64,000 bases of DNA from contig NZ_JAUSBN010000052.1 in the NCBI RefSeq assembly GCF_030651995.1, forward strand, positions 61,824 through 125,823. The letters run 5' to 3'. The notes under the pieces are model-generated. The model ran no database searches. It worked only from the letters and a program-made list of their open reading frames with translations, and was not told the origin of the DNA. The position numbers and the translations under genes were made by a program. Of this stretch, positions 44,305 to 52,890 are shown in pieces. How positions within the stretch are numbered: the first letter of the stretch is position 1; the number at the start of each line of letters is the position of its first letter. The stretch comes from Reyranella sp. GTDB taxonomy: Bacteria > Pseudomonadota > Alphaproteobacteria > Reyranellales > Reyranellaceae.

Positions 44305-45540
44305 ATGACCATCCAACCCCAGATTCGACGGCCGCTCGACGGGATGCTCGTCCTCGATCTGGGGCAGATCTACAACGGCCCCTATTGCGGCCTGCAGCTC
44401 GCCTTCATGGGCGCGCGCGTGCTCAAGATCGAGCCGCCGGAGGGCGACGTGGTGCGCCGCCGCAAGCGCGAGGTCGAGCCCTATCCGCTGGTCATGCTGA
44501 ACTCCAACAAGGAGTCGGTGGTCCTCGATTTCAAGCAGCCGCGCGGCAAGGAGATCTTCCTCGAGCTGGTCGCCAAGGCCGACGTGCTGATCGAGAACTT
44601 CGCCGCCGGCGTCATGGACCGGCTGGGTCTGGGCTACGACGTGCTGAGCAAGCTCAACCCGCGCCTCGTCTATGGCGGCAGTTCGGGCTTCGGCCTCGAC
44701 GGGCCCTATCGCGACCTCGCCGCGATGGACGTCACCATCCAGGCGATGAGCGGCATCACCAATGCGACGGGCGACGCCGACGGGCCGCCGACCAAGGCCG
44801 GCGCCGCGGTGTGCGACTTCCTGGCCGGCATCCATCTCTGCGCCGGCATTTTGGGCGCGCTGGTGCAACGTGAACGCACCGGGAAAGGCCAGCGCGTCGA
44901 AGTCGCCATGCACGAGGCCGGCGCGATCTCGATCGCCTCGGCGCTGGGCGCGGTGATGGACGGCGACAAGAACGTGCCCGACCGCACCGGCAACCGGCAC
45001 CCGGCGCTCGCCATGGCGCCCTACAACACCTATCGCTGCCGCGACGGCTATGTCGCGATCTTCACCTCGGCGGACCGGCACTGGACGTCGATGTGCGAGA
45101 TGCTGGGCCGCGAGGACCTGCTGACCAATCCCGAGTTCATGACGACGCCGGGCCGCGCGAAGAACATGGCAACGATCGACGACATGGTCGGTGCCTGGAC
45201 CCTGCCCAAGACCAAGGAAGAAGTGCTGGCCGCGCTCAACGAAGCGCGGGTCCCGTGCGCCCCGGTGAAGACCGCGCGCGAGGTCGCCTACGACCCGCAT
45301 CTCGAGGCCCGCGGCTTCTGGGTCGATGTCGAGCACCCGCGCCGCGGCAAGACCCGCGTGCCGATCTCGCCCATCCGGCTGCATACCGGCGGCAAGTCGG
45401 AGATCAAGCGCCCGGCGCCGACCCTGGGGCAGCATACCGATGCGGTGCTGGGCGAATTGCTTGGATTGAAGGCGGACGAGCTGCTGCAGCTGCGCGCCAA
45501 CGAAGTCACCGTGCCTGTGACAGAACGGAAGAAGAAGTAG
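44305..45540 (+). CDS. CaiB/BaiF family CoA transferase, second copy
   Basis: A 411-residue class III CoA transferase. It has LDGMLVLDLGQIYNGPYCGLQ and RVLKIEPPEGDVVRRRKRE, a VILDFKQP-type segment, and the catalytic-region text MDVTIQAMSGITNATGDADGPP. It resembles the enzyme at 5880-7073 only at family level. CGGAGA precedes the ATG. The end of the gene touches a REP element that was hit by a MITE-like insertion. Confidence 0.9.
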   Translation: MTIQPQIRRPLDGMLVLDLGQIYNGPYCGLQLAFMGARVLKIEPPEGDVVRRRKREVEPYPLVMLNSNKESVVLDFKQPRGKEIFLELVAKADVLIENFAAGVMDRLGLGYDVLSKLNPRLVYGGSSGFGLDGPYRDLAAMDVTIQAMSGITNATGDADGPPTKAGAAVCDFLAGIHLCAGILGALVQRERTGKGQRVEVAMHEAGAISIASALGAVMDGDKNVPDRTGNRHPALAMAPYNTYRCRDGYVAIFTSADRHWTSMCEMLGREDLLTNPEFMTTPGRAKNMATIDDMVGAWTLPKTKEEVLAALNEARVPCAPVKTAREVAYDPHLEARGFWVDVEHPRRGKTRVPISPIRLHTGGKSEIKRPAPTLGQHTDAVLGELLGLKADELLQLRANEVTVPVTERKKK

Positions 45541-45550
45541 GATTTCAGAC

Positions 45551-45829
45551 TCCTCTCCCCCGCTAGGGGGAGAGGTTGGGTGAGGGGGTCGCGCATGAAC
45601 GCCTCGACTCGCCCCCTCACCTAGCCTCTCCCCCTAGCGGGCTATCGGATTCACACATCTCAAAAAATGATTCTGTATCAATGACTTGCGTGTCGGCCTC
45701 GCCGACACAACTGGGGCCATCACTAGCGCCAGAAGCATTGAAAAGATTCAGATTTTGTGACCGCCTCTTTCACTCGCGCGAGGCATCCGTCGAGATGTGT
45801 GAATACGATAGCCCTAGCGGGGGAGAGGA
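45551..45829. repeat. CCTCTCCCC palindromic element, copy 2, interrupted
   Basis: The element runs from 45551 to 45640 and resumes at 45813. Removal of the 172-bp insertion and one 8-bp duplication restores the usual right-hand hairpin (CCTCTCCCC-CTAGCGG-GGGAGAGG), as in the copy at 46705-46795. Confidence 0.8.
45641..45812. mobile_element. MITE-like insertion, 172 bp, 8-bp target duplication
   Basis: The ends are a 21-bp terminal inverted repeat with one mismatch (the left end begins GCTATCGGATTCACACATCT, and the right end is its complement with T for G at position 8). CCTAGCGG flanks it on both sides (45633-45640 and 45813-45820). It has no gene, lower GC than its surroundings, and an internal hairpin GTGTCGGC-CTC-GCCGACAC at 45690-45708. 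A full-length parent transposon is not in this window. Confidence 0.85.
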
Positions 45830-45856
45830 ACATGAAAAGAGAAAGAGGAAACACCC

Positions 45857-46693
45857 ATGCCGATCATCGATTCCCAGGTCCACGCCTACGAGGCCAACAC
45901 GCCGCAGCGGCCGTGGGCCACCGTGCCGAACTGGCCCGCGCACGTGACCGGGGACGAGATGGTCGAGGCGATGGACGCGGTCGGCGTCGACGGCGCGATC
46001 ATGATCTCGCCCTTCGCGACGTACCGCTATGACGCCAGCTACGCCGAGGACGTGGCCCGCCGGCATCCCACCCGCATAGCCATCGTGAAGCCCGTCGATC
46101 CCGATGACGAGAACGTGGCCGACGTGATCGCCAAGTGGAAGGAGACGCCGGGCGCGGTCGGCATCCGCATCTTCCTGCGCGAGGAGGAGAAGCGCGCCGC
46201 CGACCATCCCGGCCTCGACCGCATCTGCCGGGCCGCGGTCCGATACGATCTGCCGCTCAACTTCCTGTTCTGGGGCAGGGTCGACGAGGGCATGCAGATC
46301 ATCGACCGCCATCCCGAGACGCGCTTCATCGTCGACCATCTCGGCCTGCTGCAGCCGCGCGTCCCGCCCGCCCCCGCCGAGCCGTGGGCCGACCTGCCGA
46401 AGATCCTCGACCTCGCGAAGCGCCCCAACGCCGTGATCAAGATCAGCGGCGCCTGCACGCTCTCGAAGCAGCCCTATCCGTTCCCCGACATCTGGGATCC
46501 GCTGAAGCGCATCTTCGATGCCTGGGGCTTCGAGCGCTGCCTCTGGGGCACCGACTGGACCCGCGCGTTTGCCGTCGTGAACTACGAGAACGCGGTGAAG
46601 CCGTTCCTGGAGACCAAGACGCTCAGCGACAGCGAACGCGCCATGCTGATGGGCGGCGCCTGCGCCAAGGCCTACGGCTGGTCGCCTTCCTAG
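45857..46693 (+). CDS. amidohydrolase family protein (TIM-barrel)
   Basis: A 278-residue amidohydrolase_2 protein. MPIIDSQVHAYEANTPQRPW has the short D-x-Q-x-H metal motif. RFIVDHLGLLQPR and RCLWGTDWTRAF supply the later His and Asp ligands. Relatives are decarboxylases or lactonases acting on aromatic or dicarboxylic acids. AGAGGAA supports the ATG at 45857. It lies between two REP elements. Confidence 0.86.
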   Translation: MPIIDSQVHAYEANTPQRPWATVPNWPAHVTGDEMVEAMDAVGVDGAIMISPFATYRYDASYAEDVARRHPTRIAIVKPVDPDDENVADVIAKWKETPGAVGIRIFLREEEKRAADHPGLDRICRAAVRYDLPLNFLFWGRVDEGMQIIDRHPETRFIVDHLGLLQPRVPPAPAEPWADLPKILDLAKRPNAVIKISGACTLSKQPYPFPDIWDPLKRIFDAWGFERCLWGTDWTRAFAVVNYENAVKPFLETKTLSDSERAMLMGGACAKAYGWSPS

Positions 46694-46704
46694 ACACTCG
46701 GACT

Positions 46705-46795
46705 CCTCTCCCCCGATCGGGGAAGAGGTTGGGTGAGGGGGTCGCGCACCACCTGTAACCCCCTCACCTAGCCTCTCCCCCTAGCGGTGGAGAGG
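46705..46795. repeat. CCTCTCCCC palindromic element, copy 3
   Basis: It has the same layout as copy 1, with a GGGGAAGAGG variant in the left hairpin and CCTAGCGGTGG in the right. This copy shows the unoccupied state of the site where the MITE-like element sits in copy 2. It lies between two convergent genes. Confidence 0.8.
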
Positions 46796-46809
46796 AACAT
46801 GAGAAGAGA

Positions 46810-48393
46810 TCAGGATCGCTCCCTGATATCCGAGAACTTCACCTTGGGGCTCTTCTCGGCGATGTAGCCCAGCTCCCAGGCGTTGCGCGCGAGGAACACC
46901 GGGGAGCCGTCGCGGTCCTCGGACATGCCGCCGCGATTGGCGGACATGAACTCTTCCAGGTCGGCCTTGGTCTCGGCCGAGATCCAGCGCGCGGTCTCGA
47001 AGGGCGCGGGCTCGAGATCGATAAGGACGTTGTACTCGGCCTCGACGCGGGTCTTGAGCACGTCGAGCTGCAGCTCGCCGACGACGCCCACGATATGGTC
47101 GCCGCCGATGACCCGGCGGAACACCTGCGTCACGCCCTCTTCCGCCAGATCCTCCAGTGCGCGCCGCAGCTGCTTGGACTTCATCGGATCTTCCAGCCGC
47201 ACGCGGCGCAGGATTTCCGGCGCGAAGTTGGGGATGCCGACGATCTTCAGCGTCTCGCCCTCGGTCAGCGTGTCGCCGACCCGCAGCACCCCGTGGTTGG
47301 GAATGCCGATGATGTCGCCGGGCCACGCCTCGTCGACGATCTCGCGCTCGCGGGCGAAGAACAGGATCGGCGAGTTGACCGACAGGATCTTGCCCGTGCC
47401 CATCTGCGTGAGCTTCATGCCGCGGCGGAACTTGCCGCTGCACAGGCGCAGGAAGGCGATGCGGTCGCGGTGGTTGGGATCCATGTTGGCCTGGACCTTG
47501 AACACGAAGCCCGAGACCTTGGGCTCGGTCGGCTCGATCGGCCGCGGCTCGGCGGGCTGCGGCCGCGGCGGCGGCGCCCAGGCGGCGATCGCGTCGAGCA
47601 GTTCCTTCACGCCGAAATTGTTGTAGGCCGAGCCGAAGAACACCGGCGACAGGTGGCCGGCGCGATAGCTTTCGAGATCGAAGGCGGGATAGCCCGCGCG
47701 CACCAGCTCGACCTCTTCGGCGAAGTTGGGATCGGCGATCGTGTAGTTCTCGATCACCTCGCCGATGCGGCTCCTGTCGGTGTTGTCGAACACCAGCATG
47801 CGGTTGTTGTTGAGATCGTAGGTGCCCTTGAAGTTCTGGCCCGAGCCGGTCGGCCAGGTCATCGGCGAGACGTCGAGCGCCAGGGTCGAGGCGACCTCGT
47901 CCAGCAGCTCGATCGGGTCCTTGGACTCGCGATCCATCTTGTTGATGAAGGTGATGATCGGCACGTCGCGCAGGCGGCAGATCTCGAACAGCTTGCGGGT
48001 GCGCGCCTCGATGCCCTTGGCGGCGTCGATCACCATCACCGCCGAATCGACGGCGGTCAGCGTGCGGTAGGTGTCCTCGCTGAAGTCTTCATGGCCAGGC
48101 GTGTCGAGCAGGTTGAAGACGGCGCCGCCATACTCGAAATGCATCACCGAGGTGGTGACCGAGATGCCGCGCTGCTGCTCGATCTTCATCCAGTCCGAAC
48201 GCGCCCGCCGCGCCTCGCCGCGCGCCTTTACGGCACCGGCGACATGGATGGCGCCGCCGAACAGCAGCAGCTTCTCCGTCAGCGTCGTCTTGCCGGCGTC
48301 GGGATGCGAGATGATCGCAAACGTGCGCCTGAGCCCGGCGGGATGGCCGGCCAGACGGGCGTCGGAAGCGGGAAGAGCGGCGGAATCGGGCAC
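46810..48393 (-). CDS. prfC: peptide chain release factor 3
   Basis: A 527-residue translational GTPase that recycles RF1/RF2 after peptide release. The P-loop is FAIISHPDAGKTTLTEKLLL (about residue 25), followed by QQRGISVTTSVM, LLDTPGHEDFSEDTYRTL and TFINKMDRESKDP. Domains II and III follow, with GVTQVFRRVIGGDHIVG. I start at GTG 48393, with GAAGGA about ten bases upstream, which gives exactly the family length. The open frame to 48585 adds 64 Pro/Lys-rich residues and overlaps the divergent gene's start. Confidence 0.93.
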   Translation of the reverse strand: MPDSAALPASDARLAGHPAGLRRTFAIISHPDAGKTTLTEKLLLFGGAIHVAGAVKARGEARRARSDWMKIEQQRGISVTTSVMHFEYGGAVFNLLDTPGHEDFSEDTYRTLTAVDSAVMVIDAAKGIEARTRKLFEICRLRDVPIITFINKMDRESKDPIELLDEVASTLALDVSPMTWPTGSGQNFKGTYDLNNNRMLVFDNTDRSRIGEVIENYTIADPNFAEEVELVRAGYPAFDLESYRAGHLSPVFFGSAYNNFGVKELLDAIAAWAPPPRPQPAEPRPIEPTEPKVSGFVFKVQANMDPNHRDRIAFLRLCSGKFRRGMKLTQMGTGKILSVNSPILFFAREREIVDEAWPGDIIGIPNHGVLRVGDTLTEGETLKIVGIPNFAPEILRRVRLEDPMKSKQLRRALEDLAEEGVTQVFRRVIGGDHIVGVVGELQLDVLKTRVEAEYNVLIDLEPAPFETARWISAETKADLEEFMSANRGGMSEDRDGSPVFLARNAWELGYIAEKSPKVKFSDIRERS

Positions 48394-48577
48394 TTTTTGG
48401 GGGTCCTTCGGGGGTGGCGTGGGGGTAGCGGACAGGTCCGTTGGCGTCAACTCGGGCGGGGGACGCTTCTCCCCCGCCCTCCGCTTGCCCTGGCGCTTGG
48501 TCGCACTGCCGAGGTTTGTTAGTAGGGCGCCGGCTTTTACCGGCCGCGCGTGGGCCGGAGCGAATGGATTGGGGTCG

Positions 48578-49864
48578 ATGGACAAGAGTAAGGCTGGCAG
48601 GACGCCAATCGCGCTACGCGTGCTGAAAGAGCTGGTGCTGCCGCTGGCCGGCGGCGCGGCCTACGGGACGCTCGTGGCCCAGGCCAAGCAGATGCCGCTC
48701 GACGGGGTGACGGCGGGCGGCGTGGCGTTCTTCTGCATCCTGGCCGCGCAGGGCCTGGTGCTGCGCGCCGCGCGGACCGCCCGGAGCGATCAGCCCGCGC
48801 CGGCGGCGGTCAGCGCCCCGGCGCCGGAGCCGCTCAAGCTGCGTCCGCCTGAGAAAGCGCCCGAGAAGGAACCGGAGCCCGCGCCCGCGCTCATCGCCGC
48901 GCCGACGGTCGAGCCCCTCGTCGAGCCCGTCGTCGAGCCCGTCGTCGAGCCCGTCGCCAAGCCGGTCGAGGAGCCGGCTCCTCCTGTTCCCGTCCCAGCG
49001 CTCGTCCCTGAGCCTGCGGCGAAGCCCGCCCCGAAGCCCGCCAACGACTTCGTCAGCATCCGGGTCGGCATCGAGGAGCTGAAGGAGCAAGGCGCGCTGC
49101 CCGAACCCGAGCCGGAAAAGCCGGAAGACGGCCAGCGCCCGCTCTTCCGCAACCTCGCCCACGCCCCCACCAAGCGGACCCCCGTGGAAGCGCTGGCGCC
49201 GAAGCAGCTGCTCGACCTCAAGATGCCCTACCAGGCCGTGCTGAACGCCGCCGTGAACTTCGAACGCGAGGTCAAGCGCCACGCCGACATGGAAGGCGAC
49301 CGGACCGTCCCGCTCGAAAGCCTGTTCGAGGAACCGCGCTTCAACCTCTCGAAGGACCGCCTGCGCCAGCTCGATACGCTGCGCCGCATCCGCAACAACA
49401 TCCTCCACGGCTTCGAGACTCTCGTCGACCCGACCGAGGCCGCCGCCCTCGTCGCCGCCTTCGACCGCGCCGCGACATGGTTCGACCCCGCCGATGTCAA
49501 GCCGCCGGAGCCTGCGAAGGCCGAGGACGAGACGCCCGCAAAGGACGAAGCGGAGAAATCTGCCGGAGATGAGGTCGAGGAGCGTGCGAACACGGAAACC
49601 GAAGAGCCCGTGAAAGAACAGGCAAAAGCCGTCGTCGAGGACGAGGAGCCTGCGAACGCGGAAGCAGAAGAGCCTGTGAAGGACGACACTGAGAAGCCCG
49701 TGACGGACGAGACCCTGAAACCGGTAGAGCCCGTCAAGGAAGAGACAGAAAAGCCCCAGGAGGGCGAGCCGGAGAAATCGAAAGAAGCGGAAAAGAAGGC
49801 CGATGCTGCCCCAGACTCCAGGGCCACGGAGAAGACTGGAAGTGAAAAATTGCCGAAGGCATAA
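48578..49864 (+). CDS. membrane-anchored protein with HEPN-like core and Pro/Glu-rich linkers
   Basis: A 428-residue protein of unknown function. Residues about 15-65 contain two hydrophobic segments (LVLPLAGGAAYGTLVA and GGVAFFCILAAQGLVL). A Pro/Val/Glu linker with a 12-bp DNA repeat (GTCGAGCCCGTC, about four units at 48908-48955) follows. Residues about 210-310 are helical and contain LRRIRNNILHGFETL. The R-N-x3-H arrangement is like the R-x4-H motif of HEPN ribonucleases. The last 110 residues are Glu/Lys-rich repeats. The HEPN reading is inference from one motif and the predicted helices. A partial copy of the core lies at about 50575-50770. Confidence 0.7.
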   Translation: MDKSKAGRTPIALRVLKELVLPLAGGAAYGTLVAQAKQMPLDGVTAGGVAFFCILAAQGLVLRAARTARSDQPAPAAVSAPAPEPLKLRPPEKAPEKEPEPAPALIAAPTVEPLVEPVVEPVVEPVAKPVEEPAPPVPVPALVPEPAAKPAPKPANDFVSIRVGIEELKEQGALPEPEPEKPEDGQRPLFRNLAHAPTKRTPVEALAPKQLLDLKMPYQAVLNAAVNFEREVKRHADMEGDRTVPLESLFEEPRFNLSKDRLRQLDTLRRIRNNILHGFETLVDPTEAAALVAAFDRAATWFDPADVKPPEPAKAEDETPAKDEAEKSAGDEVEERANTETEEPVKEQAKAVVEDEEPANAEAEEPVKDDTEKPVTDETLKPVEPVKEETEKPQEGEPEKSKEAEKKADAAPDSRATEKTGSEKLPKA

Positions 49865-49939
49865 TACTCTGGGTTGAGATGGCTTGAGTGGGCGAGGATA
49901 TACTCGCGCCACGGCTTCTGACCAGTTTGGCACCAGCTG

Positions 49940-50494
49940 ATGTTTCTTCCTCCGGCAAATAACAGAATCACAAAGTACGAGCGAGTTCTTCTATCTTCCA
50001 TTGTCGTTCTTTCGACATTGGTAACAGCCGTAGTGATTGTCGCCGATCAACTCCAAGTAGGCCTGCTCGCTGACTTCATGCGGGCGCGAAGCGGCTCGAG
50101 AGCCGCGTGCAACGCAACACTCGGAGCTCGCTTTCTGTTCTGGACGGCTTTCGTCTACGAATTTGCCAGTATCGTCATGGCCCTTCATCTAAAATCCCGA
50201 CCGCTAGATGTCGTGGCCTATCAAGCAAGAATGAAGTCAGGAAAAGGTGACCAGCAAGAACAGAAGCTTGGATTGATCCCATTGGTCATCTTTGCCGCAA
50301 TTACATACTGGGGATCATTTCATCTCGCATACGGCGATTCCAATATCTGTAATGCTCAATATCCGGTGCCAGTGGTCGCCGGCTATGCGCGGGTGTTTGG
50401 GGTCAATGTTGCTCGTGGGCTGTTGACGTTTTTCTTTTTTCATCTCTATTTCATGTCTCTCGATACGACCCCGGATCGGAAGTCCACGGAGTGA
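49940..50494 (+). CDS. hypothetical membrane protein
   Basis: A 184-residue protein with about four membrane segments (VLLSSIVVLSTLVTAVVIVA, FLFWTAFVYEFASIVMAL, LGLIPLVIFAAITYW and GLLTFFFFHLYFMSL). I do not recognise it. GC and codon use (AGA, TCT, ATA and AAA are frequent) are clearly lower than in the rest of the window, which suggests transfer. It lies between the HEPN-like gene and its partial copy. Confidence 0.65.
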   Translation: MFLPPANNRITKYERVLLSSIVVLSTLVTAVVIVADQLQVGLLADFMRARSGSRAACNATLGARFLFWTAFVYEFASIVMALHLKSRPLDVVAYQARMKSGKGDQQEQKLGLIPLVIFAAITYWGSFHLAYGDSNICNAQYPVPVVAGYARVFGVNVARGLLTFFFFHLYFMSLDTTPDRKSTE

Positions 50495-50823
50495 CCCTCT
50501 TTGCTCCGGCATCTCCCTGGCGGCCAACGCCTCCGCACCTCAGGTGCTTGCAGGCAGGACTTCCGGCGCTAGACTGCCCCCTCGAAAGCCTCTTCGAGGA
50601 GCCGCGTTTCAACCTGCCGAAGGACAGGCTCCAGCAGCTCGACACACTGCGCCGCATCCGCAACAACATCCTCCACGGCTTCGAAACCCTGGTCGACCCT
50701 GTCGAAGTCGCCGCCTTCGACCGCGCCGCGCCATGGTTCGATCCGGCCAACATCGAGGCGGAGAAGCTCGTGAAAGATGAGGTGAGCACGTGCGATCAGG
50801 AAGGATCAAACGATGGACTCTAA
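50491..50823 (+). pseudogene. partial copy of the HEPN-like gene
   Basis: Codons from about 50575 to 50770 encode PLESLFEEPRFNLPKDRLQQ and then the RIRNNILHGFETLVDP core, a close copy of the gene at 48578 (2 changes in the first 41 residues). Then four residues are deleted and FDRAAPWFDPAN resumes. The membrane part, linkers and acidic tail are missing. The frame is open from a GTG at 50491 that overlaps the preceding stop (GTGA), so a short protein may still be made. Confidence 0.7.
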
Positions 50824-51226
50824 ATATGTGCTCCCTGAAAGTACTGTCCTTGAACTGAATGGAGGCCAGATTGCATTGGGAGCTGCCGCTCGAGCTTGGG
50901 ATGAATACTATCATAACTTGATCGTCGTCGAGTTACCCGGTCGTACGCCGCTGTACGGTGAATGGGAGCCAAAATATGCGGCTAACAAGATTGATTTCGA
51001 TATCGAGATCTTGAGCTTCGGTTATCGCGACGGGGACAGCGTTGGTTCGACAAACATCTCGAACAGATTGGTATTCTCTCCGAATGAACGGACTCTTGTT
51101 GAAAGCCTGATCCTTTCTCTATTTGCCGATGCCGCTGCAACGGCAACGCTGAATCCATTTGCACTCAAGGTAGCGCGCTACACAGGCGTCGTACGGTTCG
51201 TGTCGAGATGGATTAGAGAACAATAG
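50813..51226 (+). CDS. hypothetical protein
   Basis: A 137-residue soluble protein (MDSKYVLPESTVLELNGGQI at its start) that I do not recognise. Its composition is atypical for the genome, with AT-rich codons. AGGAAGG lies about 12 bases before the ATG. It overlaps the end of the partial HEPN-like copy by 11 bp. It is probably part of the same transferred patch. Confidence 0.6.
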   Translation: MDSKYVLPESTVLELNGGQIALGAAARAWDEYYHNLIVVELPGRTPLYGEWEPKYAANKIDFDIEILSFGYRDGDSVGSTNISNRLVFSPNERTLVESLILSLFADAAATATLNPFALKVARYTGVVRFVSRWIREQ

Positions 51227-51250
51227 CCCACTTAAGGTAAACTCCCGCCC

Positions 51251-52687
51251 ATGAACCCCGACCAGCTCAAGACCTTCATCGGCAGCTTCTGGGACGACCA
51301 GATCCTGCCGTCGCTCACCGAGTACATCCGCATCCCCAACAAGTCGCCGTCCTTCGACCCGAAGTGGGAGGAGAACGGCTTCATGGAGCAGGCGGTCACG
51401 CTGATGACCGACTGGGCGCGGCCGCACGTTGCCGCCTTCGCGGGCGCGACGATGGAGGTGGTGCGGCTGCCGGGCCGGACGCCGCTGATCTTCATCGAGG
51501 TGCCTGGTACCGATGGGGGCGACGACAACGACGACACCGTCCTGCTCTACGGCCATCTCGACAAGCAGCCCGAGATGAAGGGCTGGGCCGAGGGCATGGG
51601 GCCGTGGATCCCGGTGCGCAAGGACGACAAGCTCTATGGCCGCGGCGGCGCCGACGACGGCTATGCGATCTATGCCTGTTTCGCCGCGCTCTTGGCTCTC
51701 GAGGAGCAGGGCATCCCGCGCGCCCGCTGCGTCATCATGATCGAGGGTTGCGAGGAATCCGGCAGCTACGACCTGCCCTTCTATGTCGACCACCTGCTCG
51801 ACCGGATCGGCGATCCGTCGCTGGTCGTGTGCCTCGATTCCGGCTGCGGCGACTGGGACCGGATGTGGCTCACCACGTCATTACGGGGCATCGCGGCCGG
51901 CACGCTCAAGGTGCGCGTGCTGAACGAGGGCGTGCATTCGGGCGACGCGTCGGGGATCGTGCCCTCCTCCTTCCGCATCACGCGCGCGCTGCTGACGCGC
52001 CTGGAGGACGAGGCGACCGGCGAGATGAAGCTGCCGGAACTGTTCGTGCAGATCCCGCCGCAGCGCATCGCGCAGGCCTCAGAAGCCGCGCGCGTGCTGG
52101 GCGAGGAGGTCTATCGCAAGTTTCCCTTCGCCGGCACGACCAAGCCGATGGTCGAGGATCTCGGCCAGATGGTGCTGAACCGCACCTGGCGGCCGCAGCT
52201 CGCGACGGTGGGCATGGCGGGCTATCCCGAGCCGGTCGATGCCGGCAACGTGCTGCTGCCCTACACCGAGGCCAAGATCAGCGTGCGCACGCCGCCGACG
52301 CTCGACGCCAGGGAGGCCGTGAAGGCCATGAAGAAGGCGCTGGAGTCCGATCCGCCCTATGGCGCCACCGTCGAGTTCGACGCCGGCGAAGGCGGCCAGA
52401 GCGGCTGGCACGCGCCGCCGCTGGCGCCGTGGCTGGAGACGGCGGTGAACGAGGCCTCGCAGGAAGCGTTCGGCGAGCCGGTCGCCTACATGGGCGAAGG
52501 CGGCACGATCCCGTTCATGGGCATGCTGGGCGACAAGTTCCCCGGGACGCAGTTCGTGATCACCGGCGTGCTGGGCCCGCACTCGAATGCGCACGGGCCG
52601 AACGAGTTCCTGCACATCCCGACGGGCAAGAAGGTGACGGTCGCGACCGCGCTGATGATCGCGGCGCATTATGAGCGGAAGAAGTAG
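51251..52687 (+). CDS. M20 family metallopeptidase (dipeptidase type)
   Basis: A 478-residue zinc peptidase. The first zinc motif is VLLYGHLDKQPEMKGW (His-x-Asp), followed by LYGRGGADDGYAIYACFAAL, the catalytic Glu pair in MIEGCEESGSYDLP, and CLDSGCGDWDRMW. The dimerisation lid (residues about 215-370) is intact. Relatives cleave dipeptides or acylated amino acids in the cytoplasm. Normal GC returns here, after the low-GC patch. Confidence 0.92.
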   Translation: MNPDQLKTFIGSFWDDQILPSLTEYIRIPNKSPSFDPKWEENGFMEQAVTLMTDWARPHVAAFAGATMEVVRLPGRTPLIFIEVPGTDGGDDNDDTVLLYGHLDKQPEMKGWAEGMGPWIPVRKDDKLYGRGGADDGYAIYACFAALLALEEQGIPRARCVIMIEGCEESGSYDLPFYVDHLLDRIGDPSLVVCLDSGCGDWDRMWLTTSLRGIAAGTLKVRVLNEGVHSGDASGIVPSSFRITRALLTRLEDEATGEMKLPELFVQIPPQRIAQASEAARVLGEEVYRKFPFAGTTKPMVEDLGQMVLNRTWRPQLATVGMAGYPEPVDAGNVLLPYTEAKISVRTPPTLDAREAVKAMKKALESDPPYGATVEFDAGEGGQSGWHAPPLAPWLETAVNEASQEAFGEPVAYMGEGGTIPFMGMLGDKFPGTQFVITGVLGPHSNAHGPNEFLHIPTGKKVTVATALMIAAHYERKK

Positions 52688-52698
52688 CCTTTCTTCCT

Positions 52699-52789
52699 CC
52701 TCTCCCCCGCTCGGGGGAGAGGCTGGGTGAGGGGGCGACGCACCCCGTGTAACCCCCTCACCTAACCTCTCCCCCTATCGGGGGAGAGG
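52699..52789. repeat. CCTCTCCCC palindromic element, copy 4
   Basis: It has the same layout as copy 1, between the convergent M20 and ABC-F genes, with centre CGACGCACCCCGTGTAAC. Confidence 0.8.
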
Positions 52790-52813
52790 AACATGAGAAG
52801 GGCGAAGGCCGCG

Positions 52814-52840
52814 TAAACGAAACAAACGAAATAAACGAAA
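52814..52840. repeat. 9-bp tandem repeat, three units
   Basis: Three perfect units of (T/C)AAACGAAA lie in the spacer after the ABC-F stop. The stretch is AT-rich in a GC-rich genome. No function is visible. Confidence 0.6.
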
Positions 52841-52890
52841 AAACTGGATCCGAAGAGGCCCTCCCCCGTGCCGGGAGCGATTCCACGGCG

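Noticed and set aside
48394-48585. N-terminal extension of release factor 3
   Set aside because: The GTG at 48393 gives family length and a ribosome site, and the extension would overlap the divergent gene.
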